64,000 nucleotides of DNA from JBCBDX01 sp039822005 (GTDB taxonomy: Bacteria > Pseudomonadota > Alphaproteobacteria > Rhizobiales > Rhizobiaceae), in the NCBI GenBank assembly GCA_039822005.1, contig JBCBMZ010000002.1, positions 186,001 to 250,000 of the forward strand, given 5' to 3'. Below are positions 53,654-61,915 of this stretch, in pieces; positions within the stretch are counted from its first letter, which is position 1, and each line of letters begins with the position of its first letter. Under the pieces are notes generated by a model, which was not told the DNA's origin, made no database searches, and saw only the letters and a program-made list of their open reading frames with translations. Both the position numbers and the translations under genes were made by a program.

Positions 53654-55183
53654 TCAACCGAACTGTTCCGGCAAGCGGTTCGCATCCGCAATATCAGAAA
53701 ATCGGGTGTATTCCGCCTGAAAGCCAAGGTTGACCGTGCCGGTCGGCCCATGGCGTTGCTTGGCGACAATCACGTCTGCGGTGCCTTCCACCTTGGCCAT
53801 CTTCTCTTCCCAAGCGATATACTCTTCCGTTTTGATGTCCGCAGCGATCTCTTCGGAAGACCGGCGCGGCTCGGCATTTTTCACATAATATTCTTCGCGA
53901 TAAACAAACAGCACCACGTCTGCGTCCTGCTCGATGGAACCTGATTCACGCAAGTCCGATAGTTGAGGGCGTTTGTCATCGCGGCTCTCCACCTGACGCG
54001 AGAGCTGGGACAGGGCGATGATCGGCACATTCAGCTCTTTCGCCAGCGCTTTCAGGCCAGTTGTGATCTCGGTGATTTCCTGTACGCGGTTTTGGCTGGC
54101 TTTCGCCGATGAACCTGTCATCAGCTGCACATAGTCAATGATCATGACATCGAGGCCGCGTTGGCGCTTGAGGCGGCGCGCTCGTGCAGCCAACTGCGCA
54201 ATCGAAATACCACCTGTTTGGTCGATGAACAGCGGCGTGCGCTCCATATGCCCGGCGCAGATGGCCAGTTTTTCAAAGTCCGCTTCGTTAATCTCCCCGC
54301 GTCGGATTTTCGACGACGAAATTTCGGTCTGCTCTGAAATGATCCGCGTGGCCAGTTGTTCAGAACTCATCTCCAGTGAATAGAAACCGACAACGCCACC
54401 ATCAACAGCCTTCATCGAACCGTCAGATTGTTGCTCGCCGCGATAGGTTGCCGCGATATTGTAGGCGATGTTGGTCGCCAGCGACGTCTTACCCATGCCG
54501 GGACGCCCTGCCAAAATGATCAGATCGGACGGTTGCAAGCCACCCATGCGTGAATCGAGTGAATGAATGCCAGTTGAAATACCTGACAGGTGGCCTTCAC
54601 GTTGAAAAGCAGCATTGGCCATTTCAATTGCCATGCTGACAGCATCGGTAAAGGGTTGAAAGCCACCATCATAGCGGCCCGTTTCGGCCAGTTCAAAAAG
54701 CCGCTTTTCTGCGTTTTCAATCTGATCGTTGGGCCCCTGTTCGACCGGAGAATCATAGGCCTCATTGACCATGTCTTCACCGATGCCGATCAGCGCGCGA
54801 CGGATCGCCAGATCGTAGATGGCGCGGCCATAGTCTTCGGCATTGATGATGGTCACCGCCTCTGCTGCCAAGCGCGCGAGATAGGCCGCTACCGTGATGT
54901 CGCCGATTTTCTCTTCAGCGGGGAGAAAGGTTTTGATGGTTACCGGATTGGACGTTTTGCCCAGGCGAATCTGGTCTCCGGAAATTTTGTAGATGTTACG
55001 GTGAAGCGGCTCGAGAAAATGCTCCGGCTTGAGGAAGTCGGAGACGCGATAAAAAGCGTCATTGTTGACAAGGATGGCACCTAACAGCGCCTGTTCAGCT
55101 TCAATGTTGCCGGGTGCTTCGCGGTAGAGTTGCTGAGCAGGGGCATTGTCGTTGGAGTTTAAATTGATGACCGTGTCTGCCAT
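53654..55183 (-). CDS. dnaB: Replicative DNA helicase DnaB
   Basis: This 509-residue hexameric helicase has an N-terminal DnaG-interacting domain (about 22-125), a linker and a RecA-like motor. Walker A is AGRPGMGKTSLA near residue 237, Walker B DVMIIDYVQLM near 345, and SRQVESRDDKRP follows. GGCGGGAG precedes the ATG. A 20-bp palindrome lies about 45 bp upstream. Confidence 0.97.
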   Translation of the reverse strand: MADTVINLNSNDNAPAQQLYREAPGNIEAEQALLGAILVNNDAFYRVSDFLKPEHFLEPLHRNIYKISGDQIRLGKTSNPVTIKTFLPAEEKIGDITVAAYLARLAAEAVTIINAEDYGRAIYDLAIRRALIGIGEDMVNEAYDSPVEQGPNDQIENAEKRLFELAETGRYDGGFQPFTDAVSMAIEMANAAFQREGHLSGISTGIHSLDSRMGGLQPSDLIILAGRPGMGKTSLATNIAYNIAATYRGEQQSDGSMKAVDGGVVGFYSLEMSSEQLATRIISEQTEISSSKIRRGEINEADFEKLAICAGHMERTPLFIDQTGGISIAQLAARARRLKRQRGLDVMIIDYVQLMTGSSAKASQNRVQEITEITTGLKALAKELNVPIIALSQLSRQVESRDDKRPQLSDLRESGSIEQDADVVLFVYREEYYVKNAEPRRSSEEIAADIKTEEYIAWEEKMAKVEGTADVIVAKQRHGPTGTVNLGFQAEYTRFSDIADANRLPEQFG

Positions 55184-55502
55184 GTCTTTCCCATCTCCCG
55201 CCTGATACTCTGCCCAGCCACCTTGCTAACGCACTTTCAAGTGCGTTCCAGATCGAATTTGCGATCTGACCGGTATTCACAGGCTCCACGATTTAGCGCC
55301 GCGATATGGCGAAATCGCGTTGACACAAAACCTAGTTGATTCGGACCCAAAAACGAAAAACAGCCGGATTACATCCGAAAGCGGGTAAACTGTCGCATGC
55401 GCGCTTCTGTCCAAGTCTGGTGGCCCGCGCGGCCACGTAGAACGGCCGTCGATGGGAACCAAACAGCTTGTCGTAAACGGACCAACTGTCTTGGAGAATA
55501 CT
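55184..55502. other. Intergenic region between dnaB and a small plus-strand gene
   Basis: This 319-bp gap carries the dnaB promoter on the minus strand and that of the small gene at 55503 on the plus strand. The only clear structure is the palindrome at 55228-55247. The open frames that cross it have no protein-like character. No terminator or RNA gene is recognised. Confidence 0.45.
55228..55247. promoter_or_regulatory. Perfect 20-bp palindrome upstream of dnaB
   Basis: AACGCACTT and AAGTGCGTT are perfect inverted repeats separated only by TC. The centre lies about 55 bp upstream of the dnaB ATG. With a 2-bp spacer it cannot form a stable full-length hairpin loop and looks more like a dimeric repressor operator. 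It is not a LexA-type GTTC-N7-GTTC site. Binding partner unknown. Confidence 0.55.
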
Positions 55503-55598
55503 ATGTCAGAACTCGCATTCCCTGTCTTGAACGCCGCAATCCTGATGGGGTTTATGGTTTATTTGCAGGTTGAAAACTATTTTGCAGCCCGCAACTAA
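55503..55598 (+). CDS. Small single-span membrane peptide, 31 aa
   Basis: A 31-residue frame opens MSELAFPVLNAAILMGF and continues MVYLQVENYFAARN, one hydrophobic helix with a polar, basic end. TTGGAGA lies 5-11 bp before the ATG and a strong terminator follows 8 bp after the stop. This full gene architecture argues for a real gene despite its size. It faces the rplI end. No family recognised. Confidence 0.62.
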   Translation: MSELAFPVLNAAILMGFMVYLQVENYFAARN

Positions 55599-55602
55599 AA
55601 CG

Positions 55603-55633
55603 AAAAGGGCGGGCCATGAGCCCGCCCTTTTTT
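55603..55633. terminator. Bidirectional intrinsic terminator
   Basis: GGGCGGGC (55607-55614) pairs with GCCCGCCC (55620-55627) around CATGA, followed by TTTTTT on the plus strand and preceded by AAAA on that strand, which gives a T-run on the minus strand. It serves both the small plus-strand gene and the convergent rplI transcript. Confidence 0.9.
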
Positions 55634-55650
55634 GATTTTGAAGTTGGACC

Positions 55651-56271
55651 TCAGGCGGCTTCTTCGTCTGCTGCTGCTTCCGGTGCCGCCTCGGCATCCT
55701 CGCGCGGCGCGCGTGGTCCATCTTCTTCTTCAAAGTCGGCCAGTGACTCAAAGGCTTCTTCATTTTCGCCGTAGATCGCGTCGGCAGATGTGAGATCTTC
55801 ACCTGCGGCCTGACGTTCAGCTTCGTCCGCCGTCCGTGCAACGTTCAGTGTTACCTTTGTGACCACTTCAGGGTGCAGAACGATATCGACGGTATGAAGG
55901 CCGATAGTTTTGATCGGCGCTTTCAGATCGACCTGGTTGCGCCCGACCTGGAACCCTTCGGTCGCCAGGAATTCTGAAATGTCACGCGTTGAAACCGAGC
56001 CGTATAGCTGACCTGTTTCACCGGCCGAACGTACGACAATAAAGTCCTTGCCGTCCAAGCCAGCTGCGATTTCGTCTGCCGCTCCCTTGCGCTCGGCGTT
56101 GCGCTCTTCGATCTGGGCCCGCTCGGCCTCGAATCGGGCGCGGTTTTGATTGTTGGCGCGCAGCGCCTTGCCTTGCGGCAGAAGGAAGTTACGGGCGAAA
56201 CCGTCTTTGACGTTTACTTCATCGCCAATGGTTCCCAACTTGCCAATGCGTTCCAGCAAAATGACTTTCAT
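55651..56271 (-). CDS. rplI: Ribosomal protein L9
   Basis: This 206-residue 50S protein has the N-terminal domain typical of L9 (MKVILLERIGKLGTIGDEVNVKDGFARNFLLP) and the C-terminal domain reaching about residue 150. An added acidic tail (about 155-206, rich in Glu/Asp/Ala) is longer than the E. coli protein of about 150 residues but common in alphaproteobacteria. AGAGGA precedes the ATG. Last gene of the rpsF-rpsR-DUF2232-rplI unit. Confidence 0.97.
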   Translation of the reverse strand: MKVILLERIGKLGTIGDEVNVKDGFARNFLLPQGKALRANNQNRARFEAERAQIEERNAERKGAADEIAAGLDGKDFIVVRSAGETGQLYGSVSTRDISEFLATEGFQVGRNQVDLKAPIKTIGLHTVDIVLHPEVVTKVTLNVARTADEAERQAAGEDLTSADAIYGENEEAFESLADFEEEDGPRAPREDAEAAPEAAADEEAA

Positions 56272-56282
56272 GACGTGTCCTC

Positions 56283-57257
56283 TTAAGTGTTGTTATTGTT
56301 CGAGTTTTGGTTGGTGTTGTTGCTGACAGGCATGGCTCTGGTGGTAGCGAACATGCCCATGATGAAAAAAATGAAGAGCGGCAAGCCGCTTATGATCGTC
56401 GAAATATAGACGATCATAAGCGCCGCCGACTGCCAGGGGCGCCCCCTTGTTGCCGCATGCAGTTGCGCAAAGCCCGACAAGATAAAGCCACCAGCCAATG
56501 CGCCAATGATCGCGTTGGCGGCAAGCCCGATCGGTCCTGAAATGAGAGACACGAGCACCGCACCGGTAAACACAACACCCGCCAAACGCGGCAAACGCAG
56601 CGCGTAGGCCCAATCATCGCCGGGACGCTTGAGACGGCCGGAGCGACGTGTGATCATCAGGGCGATCGCCATGTTGGCGACCAGCACCATCAACCACATC
56701 ATGGTTTGCAGGATGGGCAAAAAATAGAGAACAAAGCTCCTGAACTCGACCAGAGCTTCCGGCGAAAAACCGGCAAACTCAGGGCTTATTTCACGGTAAC
56801 GTACTATGAAATTCTCAATCGCGGGGGCAATGAGTTCGGGGCCATAGCCGATCATGAGCCCGGCAAGCACAAAGGATGCGCCGGTGATCAAGGCAAGGCG
56901 GAAAATCACGTCCGACAGTGGATACCACACCATCTTGCCGGCAGGCCCGCCAATTTCCTCAGCAGGCCGGGCCAAATTCATCAGAAAGCCGGCCAATAGT
57001 GCCGGTATGATGGTCGTCGCCACAATGAACAGCGCCGTGCCGATGTTGGTTACCAATAAAATCACGATAGCAGAGGCAATCGCGCCCAGCGCGCCGACCC
57101 TAAAGCCCCAGCCGAGGGTGGCCACCATCAGGGGGACAGCACTAAGGAAATAAAGCAGGAAAGACAGCGCCGAACCGGTCGCAACACCAAGGCACAAAAG
57201 CACCGTTGCGAGCGCGGTCGTCAGACCAAAGCCAATATCTTGAGGCGTCAAATTCAC
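56283..57257 (-). CDS. DUF2232 membrane protein
   Basis: This 324-residue polytopic protein of about eight membrane helices has the alphaproteobacterial DUF2232 arrangement between rpsR and rplI. The C-terminal tail is a run of Asn residues after MFATTRAMPVSN. It starts with GTG at 57257. The gap of 104 bp before it holds a stem-loop. Function unknown; related proteins are proposed to act with ribosome or envelope functions, without proof. Confidence 0.85.
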   Translation of the reverse strand: MNLTPQDIGFGLTTALATVLLCLGVATGSALSFLLYFLSAVPLMVATLGWGFRVGALGAIASAIVILLVTNIGTALFIVATTIIPALLAGFLMNLARPAEEIGGPAGKMVWYPLSDVIFRLALITGASFVLAGLMIGYGPELIAPAIENFIVRYREISPEFAGFSPEALVEFRSFVLYFLPILQTMMWLMVLVANMAIALMITRRSGRLKRPGDDWAYALRLPRLAGVVFTGAVLVSLISGPIGLAANAIIGALAGGFILSGFAQLHAATRGRPWQSAALMIVYISTIISGLPLFIFFIMGMFATTRAMPVSNNTNQNSNNNNT

Positions 57258-57333
57258 TTTTCGCTGTCCTGTCCGGGTTCGAGACAGTTAGAGACCGTCT
57301 TTTGGTCCCAACATGATTTCAATTCAATGGGTC

Positions 57334-57352
57334 GCCGGGCGCATGGCCCGGC
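57334..57352 (-). promoter_or_regulatory. Intercistronic hairpin after rpsR
   Basis: GCCGGGC (57334-57340) pairs with GCCCGGC (57346-57352) around a 5-base loop, 10 bp after the rpsR stop on the minus strand. No T-run follows, so it is more likely an RNA-stability or processing element than a terminator. It may uncouple ribosomal-protein expression from the DUF2232 gene. Confidence 0.45.
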
Positions 57353-57361
57353 AACAAGACG

Positions 57362-57610
57362 TTAGTTTACCACATAGGGCAAAAGGCCCAGAAAGCGCGC
57401 GCGCTTGATGGCTTTCGCCAATTCACGTTGTTTCTTCATGGAAACGGCGGTTATGCGTGAAGGAATGATCTTGCCGCGCTCAGATACATAGCGCTGAAGC
57501 AATTTCACATCCTTATAATCAATTTTCGGCGCATTGGCACCGGAAAATGGACATGTTTTGCGACGGCGATGAAACGGACGGCGTGTCGGAATTTGGTTGA
57601 TATCGACCAT
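57362..57610 (-). CDS. rpsR: Ribosomal protein S18
   Basis: This 82-residue 30S protein opens with the basic stretch RRPFHRRRKTCPFSG, followed by the S18 core IDYKDVKLLQRYVSERGKIIPSRITAV and KKQRELAKAIKRARFLGLLPYV. GGGAG precedes the ATG. It binds S6, whose gene is just upstream. Confidence 0.97.
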   Translation of the reverse strand: MVDINQIPTRRPFHRRRKTCPFSGANAPKIDYKDVKLLQRYVSERGKIIPSRITAVSMKKQRELAKAIKRARFLGLLPYVVN

Positions 57611-57633
57611 AATTTGCGTTCTCCCGATCTTGA

Positions 57634-58065
57634 TTAGTTACGATCACGTGGCGGACGATCACGCGGCGGACGATCACCACGATCACCACGATCTCCGCGG
57701 TCGCCACGATCACCACGTTCGCCGCGCTCGCGGTCGTTACGTTCATTGCGCTTCATCATCGCCGATGGGCCTTCTTCAAGCTCGTCAACGCGCACGGTCA
57801 TATAGCGCAAAATGTCTTCGTGAATGCGCTGCTGGCGCTCCAACTCGTGCACCGCATCGCCATTGGCTTCGATGTTCATCAACATGAAGTGCGCTTTGCG
57901 GTTTTTGTTGATACGGAACTGAAGCGACTTGAGGCCCCAATTCTCAACTTTGCCGACGTTGCCGCCAGCTTCGGTAATCACACCTTTAAACTGCTCGACG
58001 AGTTCGTCGACCTGTTGTGTGGACATGTCCTGGCGCGCCAGGAACACATGCTCATAAAATGCCAT
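57634..58065 (-). CDS. rpsF: Ribosomal protein S6 with charged repeat tail
   Basis: This 143-residue protein has an S6 core in the first about 105 residues (MAFYEHVFLARQDMSTQQVDE, then LKSLQFRINKNRKAHFMLMNIEA). The tail is about 35 residues of repeated Arg-Gly-Asp/Glu-Arg units ending PPRDRN. The E. coli S6 tail is acidic and is glutamylated; this one is mixed-charge and lacks a Glu end. The ATG at 58065 fits family start; the ATG at 58077 is close. The repeats lie at about 57637-57735. Confidence 0.95.
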   Translation of the reverse strand: MAFYEHVFLARQDMSTQQVDELVEQFKGVITEAGGNVGKVENWGLKSLQFRINKNRKAHFMLMNIEANGDAVHELERQQRIHEDILRYMTVRVDELEEGPSAMMKRNERNDRERGERGDRGDRGDRGDRGDRPPRDRPPRDRN

Positions 58066-58438
58066 TGATCTGGTCATCCTTGTCTTTTCTTTTCTCCCAC
58101 CGGGCAGCGACGAAGCCTCTTGGCGACCAATCAGCCAGAGAAGCTGGCGAAAGACCGGATCAGAAACACGACGGGTCGAGAGCGGGAACACCGGAGGACG
58201 AAAGGCTCTGCCTCTCATGCCGCACGCCGTTAAAGCGCGTTGCACCTCCGTTCAGCTCCTGGCCGACCGGCGAAGATGCGCCTTATACACATTGTCAGAA
58301 GGCGCGCAAGAGGGACCGAGAAATGGGGAGCGGCGAGGCGCTTGCCTGCCGCAAACTTTGCAATCGCTGAAATCCATAGTGGTAAAAATCGACCAGATAC
58401 GGTTTACGTCGGTCATTGCCGCCCAGAAACCCAGAACC
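58066..58438. other. rpsF leader and intergenic region
   Basis: This 373-bp gap lies between rpsF (minus) and the sulfotransferase (plus). It must hold the rpsF promoter and leader. On the minus strand it contains a short inverted repeat GCCAG/CTGGC (near 58133-58148), which could be part of an S6-responsive leader, but I cannot match it to the known S6:S18-binding motif. In-frame codons upstream of 58439 are not protein-like. Confidence 0.4.
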
Positions 58439-59080
58439 ATGATACTCTCGACCTCCCATAACTTTGTCTTCATTCACATCGCCAAAAATGGCGGCTCAAC
58501 AATCCGGTCCATACTTGAGCAATATGGTTCGCGTGGCCTCCGCCGATCGCATTTTAGTGAAGCCATCGCCATGTTGCCGTTTAAGCGCGCACCTGAAAAT
58601 CTCATCCGGCCGCCGCATGTGGATGCAACTTGGGTGCGTAACCGTATTGGCGCGGAAATGTTCGACAACATGTTTACGTTCGCTGTGGTCAGAAACCCTT
58701 ATGATCAGGTGGTTTCGCGCTATCTTTTTATCAAACGCCGCCAGAACCATCACGCACACAAGGCCGCGAACCGGTTGAACTTTTCAGATTTTATCCGGAG
58801 GGAGGCGCGCAAGGATTTTAATTTCACGAAGACCCAGTTTTCAAAAATTACAGACCGCGCGGGTCGGGAGATCCTGTCCAAGGTTTACCGCTTTGAAAAC
58901 TACGCGGCCATTTTGCCCGATGTGCTTGAACAAATCGGCCTGCCGAAGCCGGAAAAAATACCGCATGAAAAGCAAAGCGTACGCGAGCCTTATCAGGCTT
59001 ACTATGACACGCGATCACGCCAATTTGTTGAAAAATATTTCAAAAAGGACCTCGATTATTTCGGCTACAGCTTCGATTGA
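58439..59080 (+). CDS. Sulfotransferase-family protein
   Basis: This 213-residue predicted PAPS-dependent sulfotransferase of the sulfotransferase-2-like type has the 5'-phosphosulfate loop IHIAKNGGSTIRSIL at the N-terminus, the 3'-phosphate segment VVRNPYDQVVSRYL in the middle and a C-terminal FVEKYFKKDLDYFGY. The start at 58439 keeps the loop close to the N-terminus. The last 40 codons have a diverged copy at 61695-61835 on the other strand. Acceptor unknown. Confidence 0.82.
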   Translation: MILSTSHNFVFIHIAKNGGSTIRSILEQYGSRGLRRSHFSEAIAMLPFKRAPENLIRPPHVDATWVRNRIGAEMFDNMFTFAVVRNPYDQVVSRYLFIKRRQNHHAHKAANRLNFSDFIRREARKDFNFTKTQFSKITDRAGREILSKVYRFENYAAILPDVLEQIGLPKPEKIPHEKQSVREPYQAYYDTRSRQFVEKYFKKDLDYFGYSFD

Positions 59081-59132
59081 GGATGCCGCTCAGCGCCCAA
59101 TCTGTGCTATGCGAACATCATCAGTTTCGGGG

Positions 59133-59711
59133 ATGAAGATCATGTGCAAATCACACTGTTTGTGGGCAATTGCAGCGCTTTTCGCTTTCCAATCGGGGGC
59201 TTTGGCCGATAGCCACCGCGAAGTCGATCGCGTGGCGAGGGATTGCGAGGTTTACGCCCAAACGGCCATGGAGCAGCAATGGCAAAACGAAATCAGCCAG
59301 TGCGGTTTTACAGGCGACAGATGGCATACCAACCGCGCGTCGCACCGCACCTGGTGTTTCTTTGCCGGAGAGCGTGATCGCGTCCTTCACTATCTGGACC
59401 GTGACCGTGACATCCGCCGCTGTGTCAATGATCGCAAGCGCCGTGAAAATGAGACCGTCACCATCGCGCCTGAACCCGGCGTGACAGGCCAGCCGGTGGC
59501 TAAGGGCATCAATGCGCTATGGTGCAATAATTTCGCCCATGACATGTTTGGTCTGGCCACCAATTACGCCAATAATGGGTGCCCGATTAACGGCAATCCC
59601 ACATGGGACACCTATTACAATCAGTGCATGACCATCACGCGAGAGCAGATCAGCCAAATTCAACCGGCGATCATTGCGGAGGGCAATTCGTGTATCGCGC
59701 GAAAGCCATGA
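59133..59711 (+). CDS. Cys-rich secreted protein, unknown
   Basis: This 192-residue protein has a signal peptide (CLWAIAALFAFQSGALA) and a mature part with eight or more cysteines, including WCFFAGERD, RRCVND and WCNNFAHD. A basic region (RDRDIRRCVNDRKRRE) lies mid-protein. The ATG at 59133 is likely; the ATG at 59142 is an alternative. Disulfide-bonded and periplasmic or extracellular. It faces a second small secreted protein gene 4 bp away. No family recognised. Confidence 0.7.
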   Translation: MKIMCKSHCLWAIAALFAFQSGALADSHREVDRVARDCEVYAQTAMEQQWQNEISQCGFTGDRWHTNRASHRTWCFFAGERDRVLHYLDRDRDIRRCVNDRKRRENETVTIAPEPGVTGQPVAKGINALWCNNFAHDMFGLATNYANNGCPINGNPTWDTYYNQCMTITREQISQIQPAIIAEGNSCIARKP

Positions 59712-59715
59712 CCCG

Positions 59716-60081
59716 CTATCGCGACGTGCAGGCCCAGGTGCGCACCTGGCAGTTGCGCGCGTTGGGCACACAATAGGCAATGGCGCTTGATTGCGCGTCT
59801 TGTGCCGACCCGCTCCAAGCCCAGCCCCAGCCGCCGCCATCACCTTGGGCAATCGCGCCGCAGGTGTTGTAGAACGTCCTGATGGTGGTGCAGTTGCCGC
59901 CGCAATTGTTTTGTGCCGCATTGGCTGCCGCGTTTTCAGACGGGTAATCATAGGCATTGCCCCAAGCACCGCCCGGTCCGATACCCACCGCGCCCCAGCA
60001 CGTGCCGTTTGAGCACGCCATGGCGGCGGTGGAAGTCGCCACAACAAACACGTACGCCAGCGTCCATCCCAAAAATCGCAT
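59716..60081 (-). CDS. DUF4189 secreted protein
   Basis: This 121-residue protein has a signal peptide (LAYVFVVATSTAAMA) and a DUF4189 pattern: WGAVGIGPGGAWGNAYDYPSE, AANAAQNNCGGNCTTIRTF and a C-terminal AQSSAIAYCVPNARNCQV. The six or more cysteines should form disulfides. Function unknown. Convergent with the Cys-rich protein, and upstream of it lies the P450 gene end. Confidence 0.8.
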   Translation of the reverse strand: MRFLGWTLAYVFVVATSTAAMACSNGTCWGAVGIGPGGAWGNAYDYPSENAAANAAQNNCGGNCTTIRTFYNTCGAIAQGDGGGWGWAWSGSAQDAQSSAIAYCVPNARNCQVRTWACTSR

Positions 60082-60182
60082 CTCAAACCGTCAGCAGCTG
60101 GTCAATGGTGATCAACGCTCACAGAAGCGGTATAGTGAGTCAATGGGGAATAGGTGCAGTGCTGATACATTTGTAACCTCAA

Positions 60183-61628
60183 TCAGGTCAGTTGCAGAAC
60201 CTTCAGGAAATTGCCGCGCAATTTGGCTTTCCTGAACTGCTGGTCCTGCGGGTGCAGCAACACCGGCAGGCCCGGCACCGGCCGCACTGTAATCGCCACC
60301 TTCATGCCGATTTTTGTGCCGTCCGGGATCTGCGGGCGCCAGCGCATGAGGATGGCGGCGAGCGCCGCCTTGACGAAACCATAACCAAACCAGATGCCGA
60401 GACACCGGCGTGGGCCAGCGCTGAATGGTAGCCACTGATAGGGCGTGGGATTGATCGTTTCCCAGCGTTCCGGGCGAAAGCTGTCGGGCTGCGGGTAGAG
60501 CCGTTCATCACGGTTGACCATCCAGCCGCTGACGTAAACATGCGCACGCCGGGGCACGATGATGCCGCCAACGGGCATATGTGCCATGGCGCGCCTTCGC
60601 TGGAACGGCACCGGCGGCACGAGCCGCATGGCTTCATTGACCACCGCATCAAGGTAGGGAAGCCTCATGAGCCCAGCCATGTCGGTTTCGATGTCAACGT
60701 CGGCGGTCCGCAATTCATCATGCAAGCGCACGGCAACATCAGGATGGAGGGCAAGGAACACAAGCAGCCAGCAAAGTGCCGATGATGAGGTGTCAAAGGC
60801 AGCGCCGAGCATCATCCAGCCATAGCCGGCAATGCGGTCATCGTCGGCCGGTGCACCGGTTTCATCGGGTGCGTTGACGATTGCCGCCATCACGTCATGG
60901 TCGTTTGGCATGCCGCGATGCATCTCGCCCCAGGCACAGATGGCCGCATGGGTCTTTTCCGCGTGGCGGGACAGCCGGTTCGATTTCGCATATCCCGACA
61001 GGGCCCACACAAACGCACGCGGCGACAAAGCGCTCAACCGGCCATGCTGTTCGATAAGGTCTGCGGCCCGCAATCCGGTTGCCGTCTCATCGTCCAGATA
61101 AAGCGCCCGCAAGGCCATGAGCTTCGACAAACGCGCCAGCGCTGTTGTCATCTCGATGGTCTGTCCGGTCTGCCATTGGTCGAGTTCCTCGTTGACCGTT
61201 TCAAATATGGTTTTTGCTGCTGCGTCGAACGTCTTGCGTTTGAACAGCGGCCCGAACAGCTTCACATAGTGATCATATTCTTTGCCATTGGCATTGAGAA
61301 AATTGTGCCGCAGCGCATTGTGCGGACAACCGGTCTTGCCGCGCACGATGATTGGGCCGCTGTAGAACCGCTTGTGATGCCGGAGCACATCCTCGGCAAA
61401 TTCGTGTCGCGTGAAGTGAAACAGCAAACGTTTGCTGCCCATCGTCAGCGCGACGGCGGGGCCGAACCGCTTTTCTATTTTGCGTGACGCCATCAGCGGA
61501 TCGGCAACAAATGCCGCCATTTCCCGCACGGCGCGCAAGCCGCTTACGACGCTCAGTCCAGTCAAGGCAACCCGTCCCCGTTTGGCCGAGAAATTTTTAG
61601 CCAAAGACAGACGCGGGTACAAGTCCAT
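60183..61628 (-). CDS. Cytochrome P450
   Basis: This 481-residue heme monooxygenase has the ExxR motif NEAMR, the heme-binding PFSAGPRRCLGIWFG with axial Cys near residue 409, and an I-helix MMLGAAFDTSSSAL in which the acid/Thr pair is Asp-Thr. A clear PERW motif lies upstream of the heme site. No redox partner is adjacent. The ATG at 61628 is preferred to a TTG at 61676. Substrate unknown; it may work in the same accessory unit as the sulfotransferase. Confidence 0.9.
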   Translation of the reverse strand: MDLYPRLSLAKNFSAKRGRVALTGLSVVSGLRAVREMAAFVADPLMASRKIEKRFGPAVALTMGSKRLLFHFTRHEFAEDVLRHHKRFYSGPIIVRGKTGCPHNALRHNFLNANGKEYDHYVKLFGPLFKRKTFDAAAKTIFETVNEELDQWQTGQTIEMTTALARLSKLMALRALYLDDETATGLRAADLIEQHGRLSALSPRAFVWALSGYAKSNRLSRHAEKTHAAICAWGEMHRGMPNDHDVMAAIVNAPDETGAPADDDRIAGYGWMMLGAAFDTSSSALCWLLVFLALHPDVAVRLHDELRTADVDIETDMAGLMRLPYLDAVVNEAMRLVPPVPFQRRRAMAHMPVGGIIVPRRAHVYVSGWMVNRDERLYPQPDSFRPERWETINPTPYQWLPFSAGPRRCLGIWFGYGFVKAALAAILMRWRPQIPDGTKIGMKVAITVRPVPGLPVLLHPQDQQFRKAKLRGNFLKVLQLT

Positions 61629-61694
61629 CCTGGTTATGATCGTCGGCAATTTGCTGTGTCCGTGCTTGGGCACCAAGTCGCGATAATGCCGTTG

Positions 61695-61835
61695 TCATTC
61701 AAACACATAGCCGAAATAATCGAGGTCTTTCCTGAAATGCTTTTCCACAAGTTGGCGGGACCGCGCCTCACAGTAGGATTGGTACGGGACGCTCACGATT
61801 TCCTTTTCATAAGGGTTAAAGCGAATATTTGGGCC
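61695..61835 (-). pseudogene. C-terminal remnant of a sulfotransferase
   Basis: On the minus strand, 46 codons before a TGA read NPYEKEIVSVPYQSYC, then ARSRQLVEKHF, then KDLDYFGYVFE. About 25 of 40 residues match the end of the sulfotransferase at 58439-59080. A stop codon lies immediately upstream in frame and no start or N-terminal domain follows upstream. It is a decayed gene end, in opposite orientation to its relative. Confidence 0.75.
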
Positions 61836-61915
61836 TCATTGCAGGAGAAAACAGCCGGTGACCCATCTCTTTACAAGAGTCTGTTGGGGCGAAAGCAAAG
61901 TAACCACATTGTTGG

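Noticed and set aside
57640..57735. Short regular repeats resembling a CRISPR array
   Set aside because: The units are about 9 bp, encode the Arg-Gly-Asp tail of S6, have no unique spacers and no cas genes are nearby.
61839..61915. Upstream extension of the sulfotransferase remnant
   Set aside because: Codons beyond the in-frame stop at 61836-61838 do not match the intact sulfotransferase in any frame by eye.
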